From the NCBI GenBank assembly GCA_045542415.1, contig JAZQKZ010000073.1:1-54659 (forward strand): DNA of 54,659 nucleotides. Reading direction: 5' to 3'. The translations under genes were made by a program, and so were the position numbers. Source of the stretch: UMGS1958 sp045542415. GTDB lineage: Bacteria; Bacillota; Clostridia; UBA1381. This document shows positions 36,201-43,986 of the stretch, piece by piece (position 1 is the stretch's first letter; each line of letters begins with the position of its first letter). Below the pieces are notes generated by a model, which worked only from the letters and a program-made list of their open reading frames with translations, ran no database searches and was not told the DNA's origin.

Positions 36201-39200
36201 AATGTTGCAGGTAAGGAAGTAGTACAGCTCTATATTTCACATCCGCAGACCGATGATAATACACCTGACAGACAGCTCAAGGGCTTCGAGAAGGTTGAGC
36301 TTGCACCGGGCGAGACAAAGACGGTTGAATTTACATTAGATGTAGCAGATTTAGCACTCTATCAGGAATCAGCAGTGAAGATGGTTATGACAGAGGGTGA
36401 ATACACAGCAGTAATCGGTAAGAATGCAGCTGATACAGCTCTTTCAAAGAAGTTCAACGTAACAGGAAAACTCGCATCAACATTAAAGACAGTAAAGGCT
36501 ATGCCTGACGGCGTAACAGTAAACGGTCTTATCTGCGAGGACGGCAGCGAGCTTGAAGCAAAGACCCAAATCAATGCAAGAGTATCGGCTGTAATGAGTG
36601 ATGAAGAAAGAATTGAGCTTTCAGATGCAACAGTTAAATATACAAGCTCAAATGAAGAGGTTGCAACAGTAAACGAAAATGGTGTTGTTACATCAGGTGC
36701 AACAGAGGGAGTAGCTACAATTACAGTAAGCGTAACTGTTGACGGTGTAGAAAAGACAGACAGCTTCCCGGTAGTAAACAAGCTTTTAATAAAGCCTGCT
36801 GCGGCAGATATTGAGGCAGCAAAGGCAGCATTAAAGGCAGAGTATGATAAGCTCCCCAAGGCAGCTTATACAGCTACAAACCTTGCAGAGCTTGAAAAGA
36901 TTTACAGTGAGGCATTTGATTCATTCGATAGAATCGAAACAAAGGAAGCTTTAACAATAGCTCTTGCAAAGGCAATCAATGACCTTAACTCAGTAGCTAT
37001 GGATAAGCTCACGGAGAGCTATACAATCGAGTCAGTAAATCCGGCACATGTTGAAAAGGGTATGATTGACTACCGCGAGGGCGGAATCCCGATGTATTCA
37101 GGTGCAGCAGGTACAGTTACAGAGTCAAATCCGTATTCACCGATTGCACTTGTTGCAAAGGATGCTGACGGTAACGTAGTTGAAAACGTTACATGGCAGG
37201 TGAAGAAGTTTGACGATTCAAAGCGTAAGGTGGCTGAAATCAATAATAAGACAGGCGAGCTTACAATTTACGGTAACGGTATTATTCAGGTTACAGCAGC
37301 AGATATAGAGAACCTTACATGTGCAAGACTTATGATTCAGGTTAATATGCAGATTGAGGGTGAATATGCTGACGAGGGTAACGGTGTTACATTAAACGAT
37401 GCACAGAGTGGTGCTTCGGGTGGTTTCAATGTAGGTAACACAGGTAATGCATGGTATGAGTATAAGTCGGTTAAGCTTTCAAACCTTGAGAGCATAGTTG
37501 CAAGAGTTGCAGGTAAGAATGCAGGCACAATTTACATCAGTCTCGCAAATAACAACAATCCGGATCAGGTCATTGCACAGGCAAGTGTAAGTGCAACAGG
37601 CGGCTGGAGTTCATGGAGTGAATATACATTCGACCTTAACGACGAGGTTCTTCAGAATGCAGTATTAAACGGCTTACTTGATACATACGGCTGTGCAACG
37701 GTGTATGTACAGTCAAACGGAATCAACTTCGACTACTTCAGATTAAATTATATCGAAAATAATGATGAGATTCCGTATGTAATTGAGAGTACTTTAAACA
37801 AGGTTGACTCAAAAATGAAAGCTACATTAAAGTACAGAGGAAGTACACTTGCAACAGATGTATTACTCGTTGCAGAGGTATTGAATGCTGACGGCTCTGT
37901 TAAGAGTACATCGACAATAACCGTTTGCGGTACAGGCGAGTATGAGCTTGAAACAGGTGCAAATCCGGGCGAGACAGTAAAGCTTACAATCCGTGATGAG
38001 AGCGGCAAGGATCTTTCGGAGAGCGTAGAAAAGGTTTACAAGGTTCCGGTTGACAGTGAAATAGTTGTTTATACATTAAACAGCAAGGAATATGACTATA
38101 GCGTATTATCAGGCGGTACAGACGGAGAGGCTTATACAAATACAGTAAACGGATTAAGCGGTTATGCAGCATGGGTAATTAAGAACGGAAGCGCTCCTTA
38201 TACATACCTTGATGTAAACGAAAAGGCTTATGAGTACAACTTTACTCAGGCATGGCAGGCAGGAAGCGGTAAGGAAACAAAGAGAAGCTTATACTTCACG
38301 CCGAAGTCGGAGTGTAAGGTAACAGCAGTGTTCAACGGTGCTGAGGGACGTGATATGTATATTTCACAGAACGGCACAAAGCTTGCAACAGGCTTGGGCT
38401 GCGGTCAGACAATCGGCTTCAGTGCAGAGATTACAGACCTTTCAACTCCGGTATATGTATATGGCGGAAGCTCAAATAAGCAGCTTTATGCGATTATTGT
38501 AGAGTACTACGGTAAGGGTGAGGTTGAGCCGGAGCCGACAGTAGAGCCTAAGGCAGACACAAGCTTATCATATTCAGATGGTATTATAACAATTACATCA
38601 GATAAGGTAACAAGTGCAGTTCTCGTACACGCAATGTATGCAGGGGACAGATTAACAGGCGTTACAACTACACCGGTTGAGTTAAAGGACACAGAGGATA
38701 CAACAGTAACATTAGCAGTAAATAACGGCGACAAGCTTATGCTCTGGGATAGTGTAAACGGCATGACTCCGCTTACAGAGGCACTTCTTGTAGAGGGTGC
38801 CTCTGTAGCAGAGGACGGTGAGGATATCGCAGTTCAGTATGCCACATGGGGCGGCAGTAACATGGTTCTCACAAAGAATGATGTGACAGGTGAAACAAAG
38901 GTATGGTCAATCTTACCGGGCGATCTCAGAGTAGAGCTGGCTACAGATTATTTTGCAGAGTCAGATGTAGAATACAGCTATGGCGACAAGTTCACAATCA
39001 ATGCACTTGCAGAGTATAAGGACAGATTATATGCAGGCTGTGACGGTGGTTTGGTAATCGTATTCACAGAGTGTGCAAAGTGCTATAAGCTCAAGAAAGC
39101 AGCCGATTTTGATATCAAGACAATGTCAATCGAGAACGGCTACATGACAGTAAGCGACGGCGTGAACGAGGCTACAGTCGATATGAGTACTTTAGGCGGC

Positions 39201-39476
39201 GACGAAATCGAAGCTGATGAAGCATTGGTGCTTGCAGAGCAGGGCGCTGTCTTAGTAGATGTAAGAAGTGCAGAAGAATTTGCAGAAAAGTCATATGAGA
39301 GTTCAGTAAATATTCCGGTTGATACAATCGAAGAAGGACTTGCAGAGTATCCGACAGACACAGTGATTATTTTCTACTGCGGTGCAGGTACAAGAGCGGC
39401 AAAGGCATTAGAGACTGCAAAGGCTATGGGATACACGAATGTGTATAATTTAGGCAGCATTGACAAGTTAATGTGA
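33300..39476 (+). CDS. Giant secreted GH3 glycosidase with C-terminal rhodanese domain
   Basis: A 2058-residue secreted enzyme. Signal peptide 1-24; beta (CBM-like) domain about 27-175; Pro/Thr linker 176-204; GH3 catalytic domain about 205-560 with nucleophile Asp448 in YVTTDCGAG; GH3 C-domain about 560-935 with an inserted beta domain; FN3-like domain about 944-1057; bacterial Ig domain about 1061-1162; helical FIVAR-like part to 1235; second Ig part and CBM6-like domain about 1344-1489; further beta modules; PEPTVEP linker near 1745; WDSVNGMTPL module 1754-1834; an unassigned domain; rhodanese about 1968-2058 with Cys2027 in YCGAGTR. The catalytic part resembles beta-xylosidase/arabinofuranosidase-type GH3. 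No anchor motif is visible. GAAAGGACGG decides the start. Confidence 0.88.
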   Translation: MNMKKLCALTLAASMALSTVPVFASTTTDANGYGTVTVNADGSTTLNFGNNSITQSGKGSIITDSTYGVLRPDNLKGQNNVAVLTMPEIDLSTTTYDKVDLLAACKNDVSVSVKVGGTEIATFNAVNNGSWDTFSTNTADIMTTAASGNATMEITHLSGNGYCGNYISLKFYDSDAPVVTPDPNATTAPTALPATPAPTEVPEGLLPYQDTSLSFEERTADLVSRMTLEEKVSQLGKDAPAIERLGISKYGWWKECLHGVARQGVATNFPAPLALSNTWNRDLVYSVADITSTEARGKNNRYNLSYYTPTINMARDPRWGRNEETYGEDPYLTGQLGGEFVKGMQGDDEKYIKIIATIKHYAANNNEANRRGGSSLMSEFTLRNYYTKVFQNVCEIVMPGSVMSSYNATTIYRNGELLYNYLPSAANEYLLTDLLRRNWGFDGYVTTDCGAGEDLVKNTAYKQGVLGTTSAEYGEYIAEALMAGMDLECNLGGGNMSTTYGADAVLSGYITEEQLETAIYHLFLQRFRTGEFDDNSAYRDITSAMIETDEHVAVSEQAAEESWVLLKNDDNILPATTAKNVAVVGNMANTLALGDYAGSPTKTTNPIEGMTAEFAKQGATVSHLGAVADDEKLFNVKSITLVLKDGKTRSVDLSKATVSNGMSLSNGTLVDVTPQAAAVIKGVNFLDVASVKVEMATGAQMGGSLNIAYGNGGPTVASIESVPTASTSTYAVCEGVYTGEDGGYNGTEDMYISASPAVAPFSVETYKAELDAADIIIAYAGTIPKQDGFGESDSAESNDRESIDLPTHQSHVAEITAAYPDKTIVAMQTVGQMNVEPFMDNTKAILWTSYNGQTQGTALGKVLTGQVNPSGKLTTTWYKNDDLQKMVLANRAKQTIGGIEGYYTDYDIWPTDTHKGITYQYYTGTPVYPFGYGLSYTSYEYSNMTADKTDVDANGTVKFKVDVKNTGNVAGKEVVQLYISHPQTDDNTPDRQLKGFEKVELAPGETKTVEFTLDVADLALYQESAVKMVMTEGEYTAVIGKNAADTALSKKFNVTGKLASTLKTVKAMPDGVTVNGLICEDGSELEAKTQINARVSAVMSDEERIELSDATVKYTSSNEEVATVNENGVVTSGATEGVATITVSVTVDGVEKTDSFPVVNKLLIKPAAADIEAAKAALKAEYDKLPKAAYTATNLAELEKIYSEAFDSFDRIETKEALTIALAKAINDLNSVAMDKLTESYTIESVNPAHVEKGMIDYREGGIPMYSGAAGTVTESNPYSPIALVAKDADGNVVENVTWQVKKFDDSKRKVAEINNKTGELTIYGNGIIQVTAADIENLTCARLMIQVNMQIEGEYADEGNGVTLNDAQSGASGGFNVGNTGNAWYEYKSVKLSNLESIVARVAGKNAGTIYISLANNNNPDQVIAQASVSATGGWSSWSEYTFDLNDEVLQNAVLNGLLDTYGCATVYVQSNGINFDYFRLNYIENNDEIPYVIESTLNKVDSKMKATLKYRGSTLATDVLLVAEVLNADGSVKSTSTITVCGTGEYELETGANPGETVKLTIRDESGKDLSESVEKVYKVPVDSEIVVYTLNSKEYDYSVLSGGTDGEAYTNTVNGLSGYAAWVIKNGSAPYTYLDVNEKAYEYNFTQAWQAGSGKETKRSLYFTPKSECKVTAVFNGAEGRDMYISQNGTKLATGLGCGQTIGFSAEITDLSTPVYVYGGSSNKQLYAIIVEYYGKGEVEPEPTVEPKADTSLSYSDGIITITSDKVTSAVLVHAMYAGDRLTGVTTTPVELKDTEDTTVTLAVNNGDKLMLWDSVNGMTPLTEALLVEGASVAEDGEDIAVQYATWGGSNMVLTKNDVTGETKVWSILPGDLRVELATDYFAESDVEYSYGDKFTINALAEYKDRLYAGCDGGLVIVFTECAKCYKLKKAADFDIKTMSIENGYMTVSDGVNEATVDMSTLGGDEIEADEALVLAEQGAVLVDVRSAEEFAEKSYESSVNIPVDTIEEGLAEYPTDTVIIFYCGAGTRAAKALETAKAMGYTNVYNLGSIDKLM

Positions 39477-39517
39477 CGTGAAAAATAAGCGTCGCATCAA
39501 TAAAACAAAATACAAAA

Positions 39518-39547
39518 AAACAGCGGTTGCTTCGGTAACCGCTGTTT
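39518..39547. terminator. Bidirectional terminator between GH3 and bioY
   Basis: AAACAGCGGTT with AACCGCTGTTT around an eight-base loop containing TTCG, flanked by A and T runs. Confidence 0.85.
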
Positions 39548-39554
39548 GCTTGTT

Positions 39555-40082
39555 TCAAATTCCTGCTTTTTTCAGCTTAACATATATATATGCTGTTGCC
39601 ACGCATTTTACCAGATCGGACGGGATAAAAACTGCACAATAGCCGATAAAAAGGGAAGTGAAAGCAATTGAACTGCCCGTAACGAAATTTGCGATAAAAT
39701 ATGTATAGGCAAGTGCAACCGCATAAATAACAATGCTTCCTGATATTGCCGCAAGGAATGCATGAGAGAAGTCTTTTTTCGTACCGACAACCGTACCTGT
39801 CACAAAAGCACCCGGAATAAATCCGATAAGAAATCCGGCGGTGGGTGTCAGGAGATATCCTATACCGCCGCCGGAAGTGAATACGGGTATTCCGGCAAGT
39901 CCGGTCAGCAGATATATAAGACAGCTTACAGCACTTATTTTTGAACCTGTCACCAGTCCTGCAAGAAGTACAAGCATAGTCTGTAGCGTAAATGGTACAG
40001 GAGGGACAGGGATACGCAGGTAGGCACTAACTGCAATCAGAGCCGTAAATATGGCACAATACGTCAGATTTTTTGTTCGCAT
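39555..40082 (-). CDS. bioY: Biotin transporter substrate-binding protein BioY
   Basis: A 175-residue, six-helix S-component of an ECF-type biotin transporter. The family features are the start TYCAIFTALIAVSAYLRIPVPPVPFT (about 7-32, read in part: RIPVPPVPFT), then LTGLAGIPVFTSGGG near 59-73 and PTAGFLIGF near 80. BioY works with a shared EcfAAT module encoded elsewhere, or alone at low rate. GGAG lies in AAGGAGTAGGCT before the ATG. It follows the DUF6472 gene by ten bases in one transcript. No BirA box was recognised. Confidence 0.92.
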   Translation of the reverse strand: MRTKNLTYCAIFTALIAVSAYLRIPVPPVPFTLQTMLVLLAGLVTGSKISAVSCLIYLLTGLAGIPVFTSGGGIGYLLTPTAGFLIGFIPGAFVTGTVVGTKKDFSHAFLAAISGSIVIYAVALAYTYFIANFVTGSSIAFTSLFIGYCAVFIPSDLVKCVATAYIYVKLKKAGI

Positions 40083-40092
40083 AGCCTACTCC

Positions 40093-40269
40093 TTAGTTTT
40101 GCTTTCGCACAATAGTATATTCGTCGCCCTGACGGTAGTACGGACACTCGGAAAATCGGTTTTCGATAAACAGGCGCATTTCGTCCTCGTCAAGATCCAT
40201 TCCGCAGACGTAGCAATCAAATTCCTCGTCATATTCATAATATAAACAGTAATCACAGTTTGCTTTCAT
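40093..40269 (-). CDS. Small DUF6472-like Cys-rich protein
   Basis: A 58-residue protein read directly from the minus strand: start MKANCDYCLYYEYDEE, middle CYVCGMDLDEDEM, end CPYYRQGDEYTIVRKQN. The CxxC...CxxC arrangement, the LDEDEM acidic turn and the DEY..VRKQ ending fit DUF6472, a short family found in Clostridia with no known function. Five or six cysteines suggest metal binding. AGAAAGGAATT precedes the ATG. It lies ten bases before bioY and directly downstream of structured repeat copy B. Confidence 0.78.
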   Translation of the reverse strand: MKANCDYCLYYEYDEEFDCYVCGMDLDEDEMRLFIENRFSECPYYRQGDEYTIVRKQN

Positions 40270-40292
40270 GATATAATTCCTTTCTTGGGTTG

Positions 40293-40515
40293 TAAATTAT
40301 GGTTTAGCGGTGTATTAGTTAGCACTTGTCCGAGCGACGTTGGAGGGGGCTTTGCCCCCTTACAGACTTTTGTAGAAGTTGTTTTCTTTGCTATAACCCC
40401 TACTGACTTTTCTGCCTACAGCAGCAGAAAAGTCAGCAAAAGAGTGCCGTTAAAGAGGGGACGCCCCTCCCTCTTTAAAATCTCCCGCTGTGCTTTACCA
40501 AAAGATTCAATCAAT
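40293..40515 (-). repeat. Structured dispersed repeat, copy B
   Basis: Minus-strand copy, nearly identical to copy A over the first 130 bases. The 13-bp stem (plus-strand arms 40403-40415 and 40424-40436) is perfect here: CTGACTTTTCTGC with GCAGAAAAGTCAG. It runs almost to the ribosome site of the DUF6472 gene, so the leader or promoter of that operon must include it. Confidence 0.8.
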
Positions 40516-40651
40516 TAAAACGAGGCTAAACCATTTGCTGACGTAGATACTTTTTTGAATCAAAAGACAAAGCTTACTCAAAAAAACAAGCAAATTTACA
40601 CCGACACATTTCAATTGCAGCCTTTGGCTGCCGAGACGCTTGATAAGGGGG
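40516..40651. other. Spacer between repeat copies B and C
   Basis: No gene seen. It contains a perfect GCAGCC-TTT-GGCTGC hairpin at 40618-40632, which may be the left part of copy C, and AT-rich sequence. The 40270-40872 gene-free stretch consists of copies B and C, this spacer and the leader of the amidase gene. Confidence 0.5.
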
Positions 40652-40822
40652 TTTTTAAAGGGGGAACGCCTTTAACAGCATTCTTTTGGTTCGTTTTCTG
40701 TTGCTGAGGACAGAAAATGAACTGGGGTATAGCAAAATAAGCAATCATATAAAAGCATCGAGGGGCAAAGCCCCACAGCGTCGCTCGAACAAGTGCTAAC
40801 AGTAACATAAACCATAATTTAC
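40652..40822 (+). repeat. Structured dispersed repeat, copy C (diverged)
   Basis: Plus-strand copy, diverged in sequence but with the same parts: TTAAAGG/CCTTTAA stem, 13-bp hairpin (arms 40689-40701 and 40710-40722: GTTCGTTTTCTGT with ACAGAAAATGAAC, one G-T pair), GGGGTATAGCAAA, GGGGC-AAA-GCCCC hairpin, and the AAGTGC...ACCATAATTTA tail. Five stem pairs differ from copy B, and each change is compensated. Confidence 0.75.
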
Positions 40823-40872
40823 ACCATTATATCATAACAAAAATAATAAATCAATAGCGGAGGTGTTTAAAA

Positions 40873-41358
40873 TTGGAATATGACAGAGCAGCTGCTGTGG
40901 CATATGCCCGTGAATGGGCGTATAAAAGAAACCCAAGATATTACGATTTCTCGAAAATCGGCGGTAACTGCACCAACTTCGCATCTCAATGCATTTATGC
41001 AGGTGCCGGAGTTATGAACTATACACCTGTTTTCGGGTGGTATTACAGAAGCGTAAATGACAGGACTCCCTCGTGGACGGGAGTAGAAGAGCTGTACCGC
41101 TTTCTGACCTCTAACCGGGGACCCGGTCCGCAGGCGGTAATAGTCGGATTGGCACGGGTTGAGATGGGGGATATAATACAGCTTAAATTTAACCCCGGTG
41201 AACGCTTTGACCATTCGCCTGTGGTGATTGATGCCGGAGAACGTACACCCGATACAATAATGGTAGCGGCAAATTCCAATGACAGCGACTGCCGTCCTTT
41301 ATCTACCTATAATTACATTGCCTACCGCGTTATTCATATTGTAAATGTCGGGGTATAG
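40873..41358 (+). CDS. Amidase domain (Amidase_6) protein with TTG start
   Basis: A 161-residue protein of the putative amidase domain family, related to NlpC/P60-like cysteine peptidases. It begins YDRAAAVAYAREWA, then NPRYYDFSKIGGNCTNFASQC with the presumed catalytic Cys near 34, GWYYRSVNDRTPSWTG near 57, and DHSPVVID near 118 with the presumed His. There is no signal peptide. The start is TTG 40873: GGAGGTG lies seven bases before it and no in-frame ATG gives a complete domain. It is preceded by repeat copy C and followed by a terminator, so it is a single-gene unit. Natural substrate unknown. Confidence 0.85.
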   Translation: MEYDRAAAVAYAREWAYKRNPRYYDFSKIGGNCTNFASQCIYAGAGVMNYTPVFGWYYRSVNDRTPSWTGVEELYRFLTSNRGPGPQAVIVGLARVEMGDIIQLKFNPGERFDHSPVVIDAGERTPDTIMVAANSNDSDCRPLSTYNYIAYRVIHIVNVGV

Positions 41359-41368
41359 GCAAAAAAAG

Positions 41369-41400
41369 GGACTGTTGCAAAGATTGCAACAGTCCTTTTC
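41369..41400. terminator. Terminator after the amidase gene
   Basis: GGACTGTTGCAA-AGA-TTGCAACAGTCC with A-rich left and TTTTC right flanks, between convergent amidase and guaB genes. Confidence 0.9.
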
Positions 41401-41402
41401 TG

Positions 41403-42869
41403 TTAACCCTGTGTATTATAGCTGTAGTTCGGAGCTTCCTTAGTGATGTAAATATCGTGCGGATGGCTCTCCTTAAGACCGGCACCTGTAATTCTGATGA
41501 ATTTGCCGTTCTCCTTTAAATCCTTAACTGTCGGAGTGCCGCAGTAGCCCATACCGCTGCGTAAACCACCAATAAGCTGGAAGATTGTATCTGATAACGG
41601 TCCCTTGTACGGAACTCGTCCCTCAACGCCCTCCGGAACAAGCTTCTTTGAGCCTGTCTGGAAATAACGGTCCTTTGAACCCTTTTCCATAGCTGCAAGC
41701 GAACCCATGCCGCGATATACCTTGAAGCGTCTGCCCTGATAAATCTCAAACTCGCCGGGGCTTTCGTCACAGCCTGCAAGGAGGCTTCCCATCATGATTA
41801 CGTCAGCACCTGCTGCGATTGCCTTTACACAGTCGCCGCTGTACTTGATGCCGCCGTCTGCGATACACGGAATACCGTGCTTCTTTGCAACCTGAGCAAC
41901 GTCATATATTGCAGTAATCTGCGGAACACCGATACCTGCAACAACTCTTGTTGTACAGATTGAACCCGGTCCGATACCTACCTTGATACAGTCAGCACCT
42001 GCTGCAATTAAGTCCTCAGCTGCTTCTGCTGTAGCTATGTTACCTGCAATTACCGGTAAGTTCGGATATGCAGCCTTGATTTCCTTAACCTTGTTTATGA
42101 TATTTCTTGAATGACCGTGAGCACTGTCTAATGCAACCACGTCAACTCCTGCCTCTACAAGAGCCTTTACTCTTTCAAGACAGTCAGCTGTTACGCCGAT
42201 TGCGGCACCTGCAAGAAGACGGCCTCTGCTGTCCTTTGCACTGTTCGGGTATCTGATAGCCTTTTCAATATCCTTGATTGTAATAAGTCCCTTTAAATGA
42301 CCTGCTTCGTCAACAATCGGAAGCTTTTCAATCTTTGCCTGTGAAAGAATTGACTGAGCCTGATCGAGAGTTGTACCCTCCGGAGCTGTTACGAGATTCT
42401 TTGAAGTCATAACGTCCTTAATGGGCTTTGAGAAATCTGTCTCAAAACGAAGGTCACGGTTGGTAATAATTCCGATAAGGATGTTCTCGTCATCGACAAT
42501 CGGTACACCTGAAATTCTGTAGCGTCCCATTAAATTGTCTGCATCCTGAAGTGTGTGTTCCTTGGAAAGGCTGAACGGATTTGCGATAACGCCGTTCTCT
42601 GAACGCTTTACCTTGTCAACCTCCGCTGCCTGTTCTGCGATTGTCATGTTCTTGTGGATAATGCCGATACCGCCTTCTCTTGCGATAGCAATCGCCATTT
42701 CAGACTCTGTAACAGTATCCATAGCAGATGACATGAACGGAATATTAAGCTTAATATCCTTTGTTAAATAAGTTGTTAAATCAATCATGTCCGGAGTAAC
42801 GTCTGATGCCTGCGGTACTAAAAGTACGTCATCAAAAGTAAGTCCCTCCTTGGCAAATTTATCAACCAT
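41403..42869 (-). CDS. guaB: Inosine-5'-monophosphate dehydrogenase
   Basis: NAD-dependent enzyme converting IMP to XMP, the committed step of GMP synthesis. The 488-residue protein has the N-terminal barrel strand FDDVLLVPQ (about 11-19), two CBS domains (about 95-205), the catalytic loop GIGPGSICTTR with Cys305, ADGGIKYSGD near 333, and the flap region YFQ..KLVPEGVEGRVPYKG near 390-415. Length is that of the family. GGAAAGGAGAAAG precedes the ATG. Well-used codons such as CCG, ACA and GGT hint at strong expression. Confidence 0.97.
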   Translation of the reverse strand: MVDKFAKEGLTFDDVLLVPQASDVTPDMIDLTTYLTKDIKLNIPFMSSAMDTVTESEMAIAIAREGGIGIIHKNMTIAEQAAEVDKVKRSENGVIANPFSLSKEHTLQDADNLMGRYRISGVPIVDDENILIGIITNRDLRFETDFSKPIKDVMTSKNLVTAPEGTTLDQAQSILSQAKIEKLPIVDEAGHLKGLITIKDIEKAIRYPNSAKDSRGRLLAGAAIGVTADCLERVKALVEAGVDVVALDSAHGHSRNIINKVKEIKAAYPNLPVIAGNIATAEAAEDLIAAGADCIKVGIGPGSICTTRVVAGIGVPQITAIYDVAQVAKKHGIPCIADGGIKYSGDCVKAIAAGADVIMMGSLLAGCDESPGEFEIYQGRRFKVYRGMGSLAAMEKGSKDRYFQTGSKKLVPEGVEGRVPYKGPLSDTIFQLIGGLRSGMGYCGTPTVKDLKENGKFIRITGAGLKESHPHDIYITKEAPNYSYNTQG

Positions 42870-42906
42870 TGTCTTTCTCCTTTCCGGTTATTTAATTATT
42901 TATATA

Positions 42907-42935
42907 ATTTTAACACAAATTACATTTCTTTTCAA
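42907..42935 (-). promoter_or_regulatory. Promoter of guaB
   Basis: On the minus strand TTGAAA (42930-42935), 17 bp, TAAAAT (42907-42912). No purine riboswitch fits in the short leader. Confidence 0.7.
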
Positions 42936-42959
42936 GTGATTTATCAAAACTTTTATTTT

Positions 42960-43937
42960 TTATTGCAATTGTCGAACATAGTCGTTTAAAAGCGATTCCA
43001 ATACATCAAAATTACTAATCGTAAAAACCTTACCCTTTATTGCCGAGGCACCCGGCAAGCCCTTGATATACCATGCGATATGCTTTCTTGACTCCTTGAT
43101 TCCCCTTGATTCGCCCTTTTCATTTACAAGTGCTTTTGCATGAAGCAGAGCCTGCTCAACTTTTTCGGCGGCGGTGGGGAAGTATGTCACATGTCCGTTT
43201 TCAAAAAGCTCGTTTATCTGTCTGAATATAAACGGATTACCCTGCGAGCCTCTGCCTATCATTACGGCATCGCAGAGTGTATGCTCAAGCATACGCCTTG
43301 CGTCCTCTGCACTCCATATATCGCCGTTGCCGATAACGGGAATTTTTACGGCGGCCTTGATATCACGGATGATATCCCAGTCGGCTTTGCCGCTGTAAAA
43401 CTCCTTTCGGGTGCGTCCGTGAACGGTAATTGCGGCGGCACCATTGGCTTCGAGTATTTTTGCACATTCCAATGCATTTATGCTGTTTTCATCCCAGCCC
43501 TTACGCATCTTAACCGTTACCGGTACGCTTGAAGCGTCAGATACGGCACGCACTATTTTACCCATCAGTGCGGGATTTTTCATCAATGCGGAGCCATCTC
43601 CGTTATTCACAATCTTGGGTGCCGGACAGCCCATGTTGATATCAATCAGCTCCGGCTTAAATTCAAGCACCTTTGGCACTATTTCAGCCATAATATCCGG
43701 ATCCGAGCCGAATATCTGAATTGCGGTCGGACGCTCCTCGTCGGCTATTTCCATGAGCGATGCGGTTTTTTTATCCTTGTACCATAACCCCTTTGCACTT
43801 ATCATCTCGGAGTATGTAAGTCCGGCACCGTAGCTTACGCATATACAGCGGAACGGTAAATCGGTTACACCTGCCATCGGAGCTAAAAATACATTGTTCT
43901 TGGTTTCAAAATTTCCTATTTTCATACCTGTATCCAT
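42960..43937 (-). CDS. tRNA-dihydrouridine synthase (DusB/NifR3-like)
   Basis: A 325-residue flavoenzyme that reduces uridines in the tRNA D-loop. The TIM barrel starts NNVFLAPMAGVTDLPFR (14-30); catalytic Cys104 is in INMGCPAPKIV; FMN-binding segments are KMRKGWD near 143, VHGRTRKEFYSG near 172, GNGDIWSAEDA near 204 and MIGRGSQGNPF near 226. The C-terminal helical domain recognises tRNA. This set fits the DusB/NifR3 branch. The start ATG has only a weak ribosome site; an ATG four codons later is possible. It has its own promoter. Confidence 0.92.
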   Translation of the reverse strand: MDTGMKIGNFETKNNVFLAPMAGVTDLPFRCICVSYGAGLTYSEMISAKGLWYKDKKTASLMEIADEERPTAIQIFGSDPDIMAEIVPKVLEFKPELIDINMGCPAPKIVNNGDGSALMKNPALMGKIVRAVSDASSVPVTVKMRKGWDENSINALECAKILEANGAAAITVHGRTRKEFYSGKADWDIIRDIKAAVKIPVIGNGDIWSAEDARRMLEHTLCDAVMIGRGSQGNPFIFRQINELFENGHVTYFPTAAEKVEQALLHAKALVNEKGESRGIKESRKHIAWYIKGLPGASAIKGKVFTISNFDVLESLLNDYVRQLQ

Positions 43938-43957
43938 AATAATATTTTCTCATTATA

Positions 43958-43986
43958 ATTATATCAATGCAGATTACAAAAGTCAA
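43958..43986 (-). promoter_or_regulatory. Promoter of the dus gene
   Basis: On the minus strand TTGACT (43981-43986), 17 bp, TATAAT (43958-43963). Confidence 0.8.

Noticed and set aside
36362..36859. Minus-strand open frames inside the GH3, LRR and PL11 genes
   Set aside because: Ser/Thr/Val-rich antisense shadows caused by the ACA/GTA/TCA codon use of the real genes.
40681..40722. Rho-independent terminator in repeat copy C
   Set aside because: The long hairpin is not followed by a T tract in any copy, and the stem co-varies together with a conserved single-stranded segment, so simple termination does not explain it.
42870..42959. Purine riboswitch before guaB
   Set aside because: The leader after the promoter is under 40 bases and has no aptamer-like stems.
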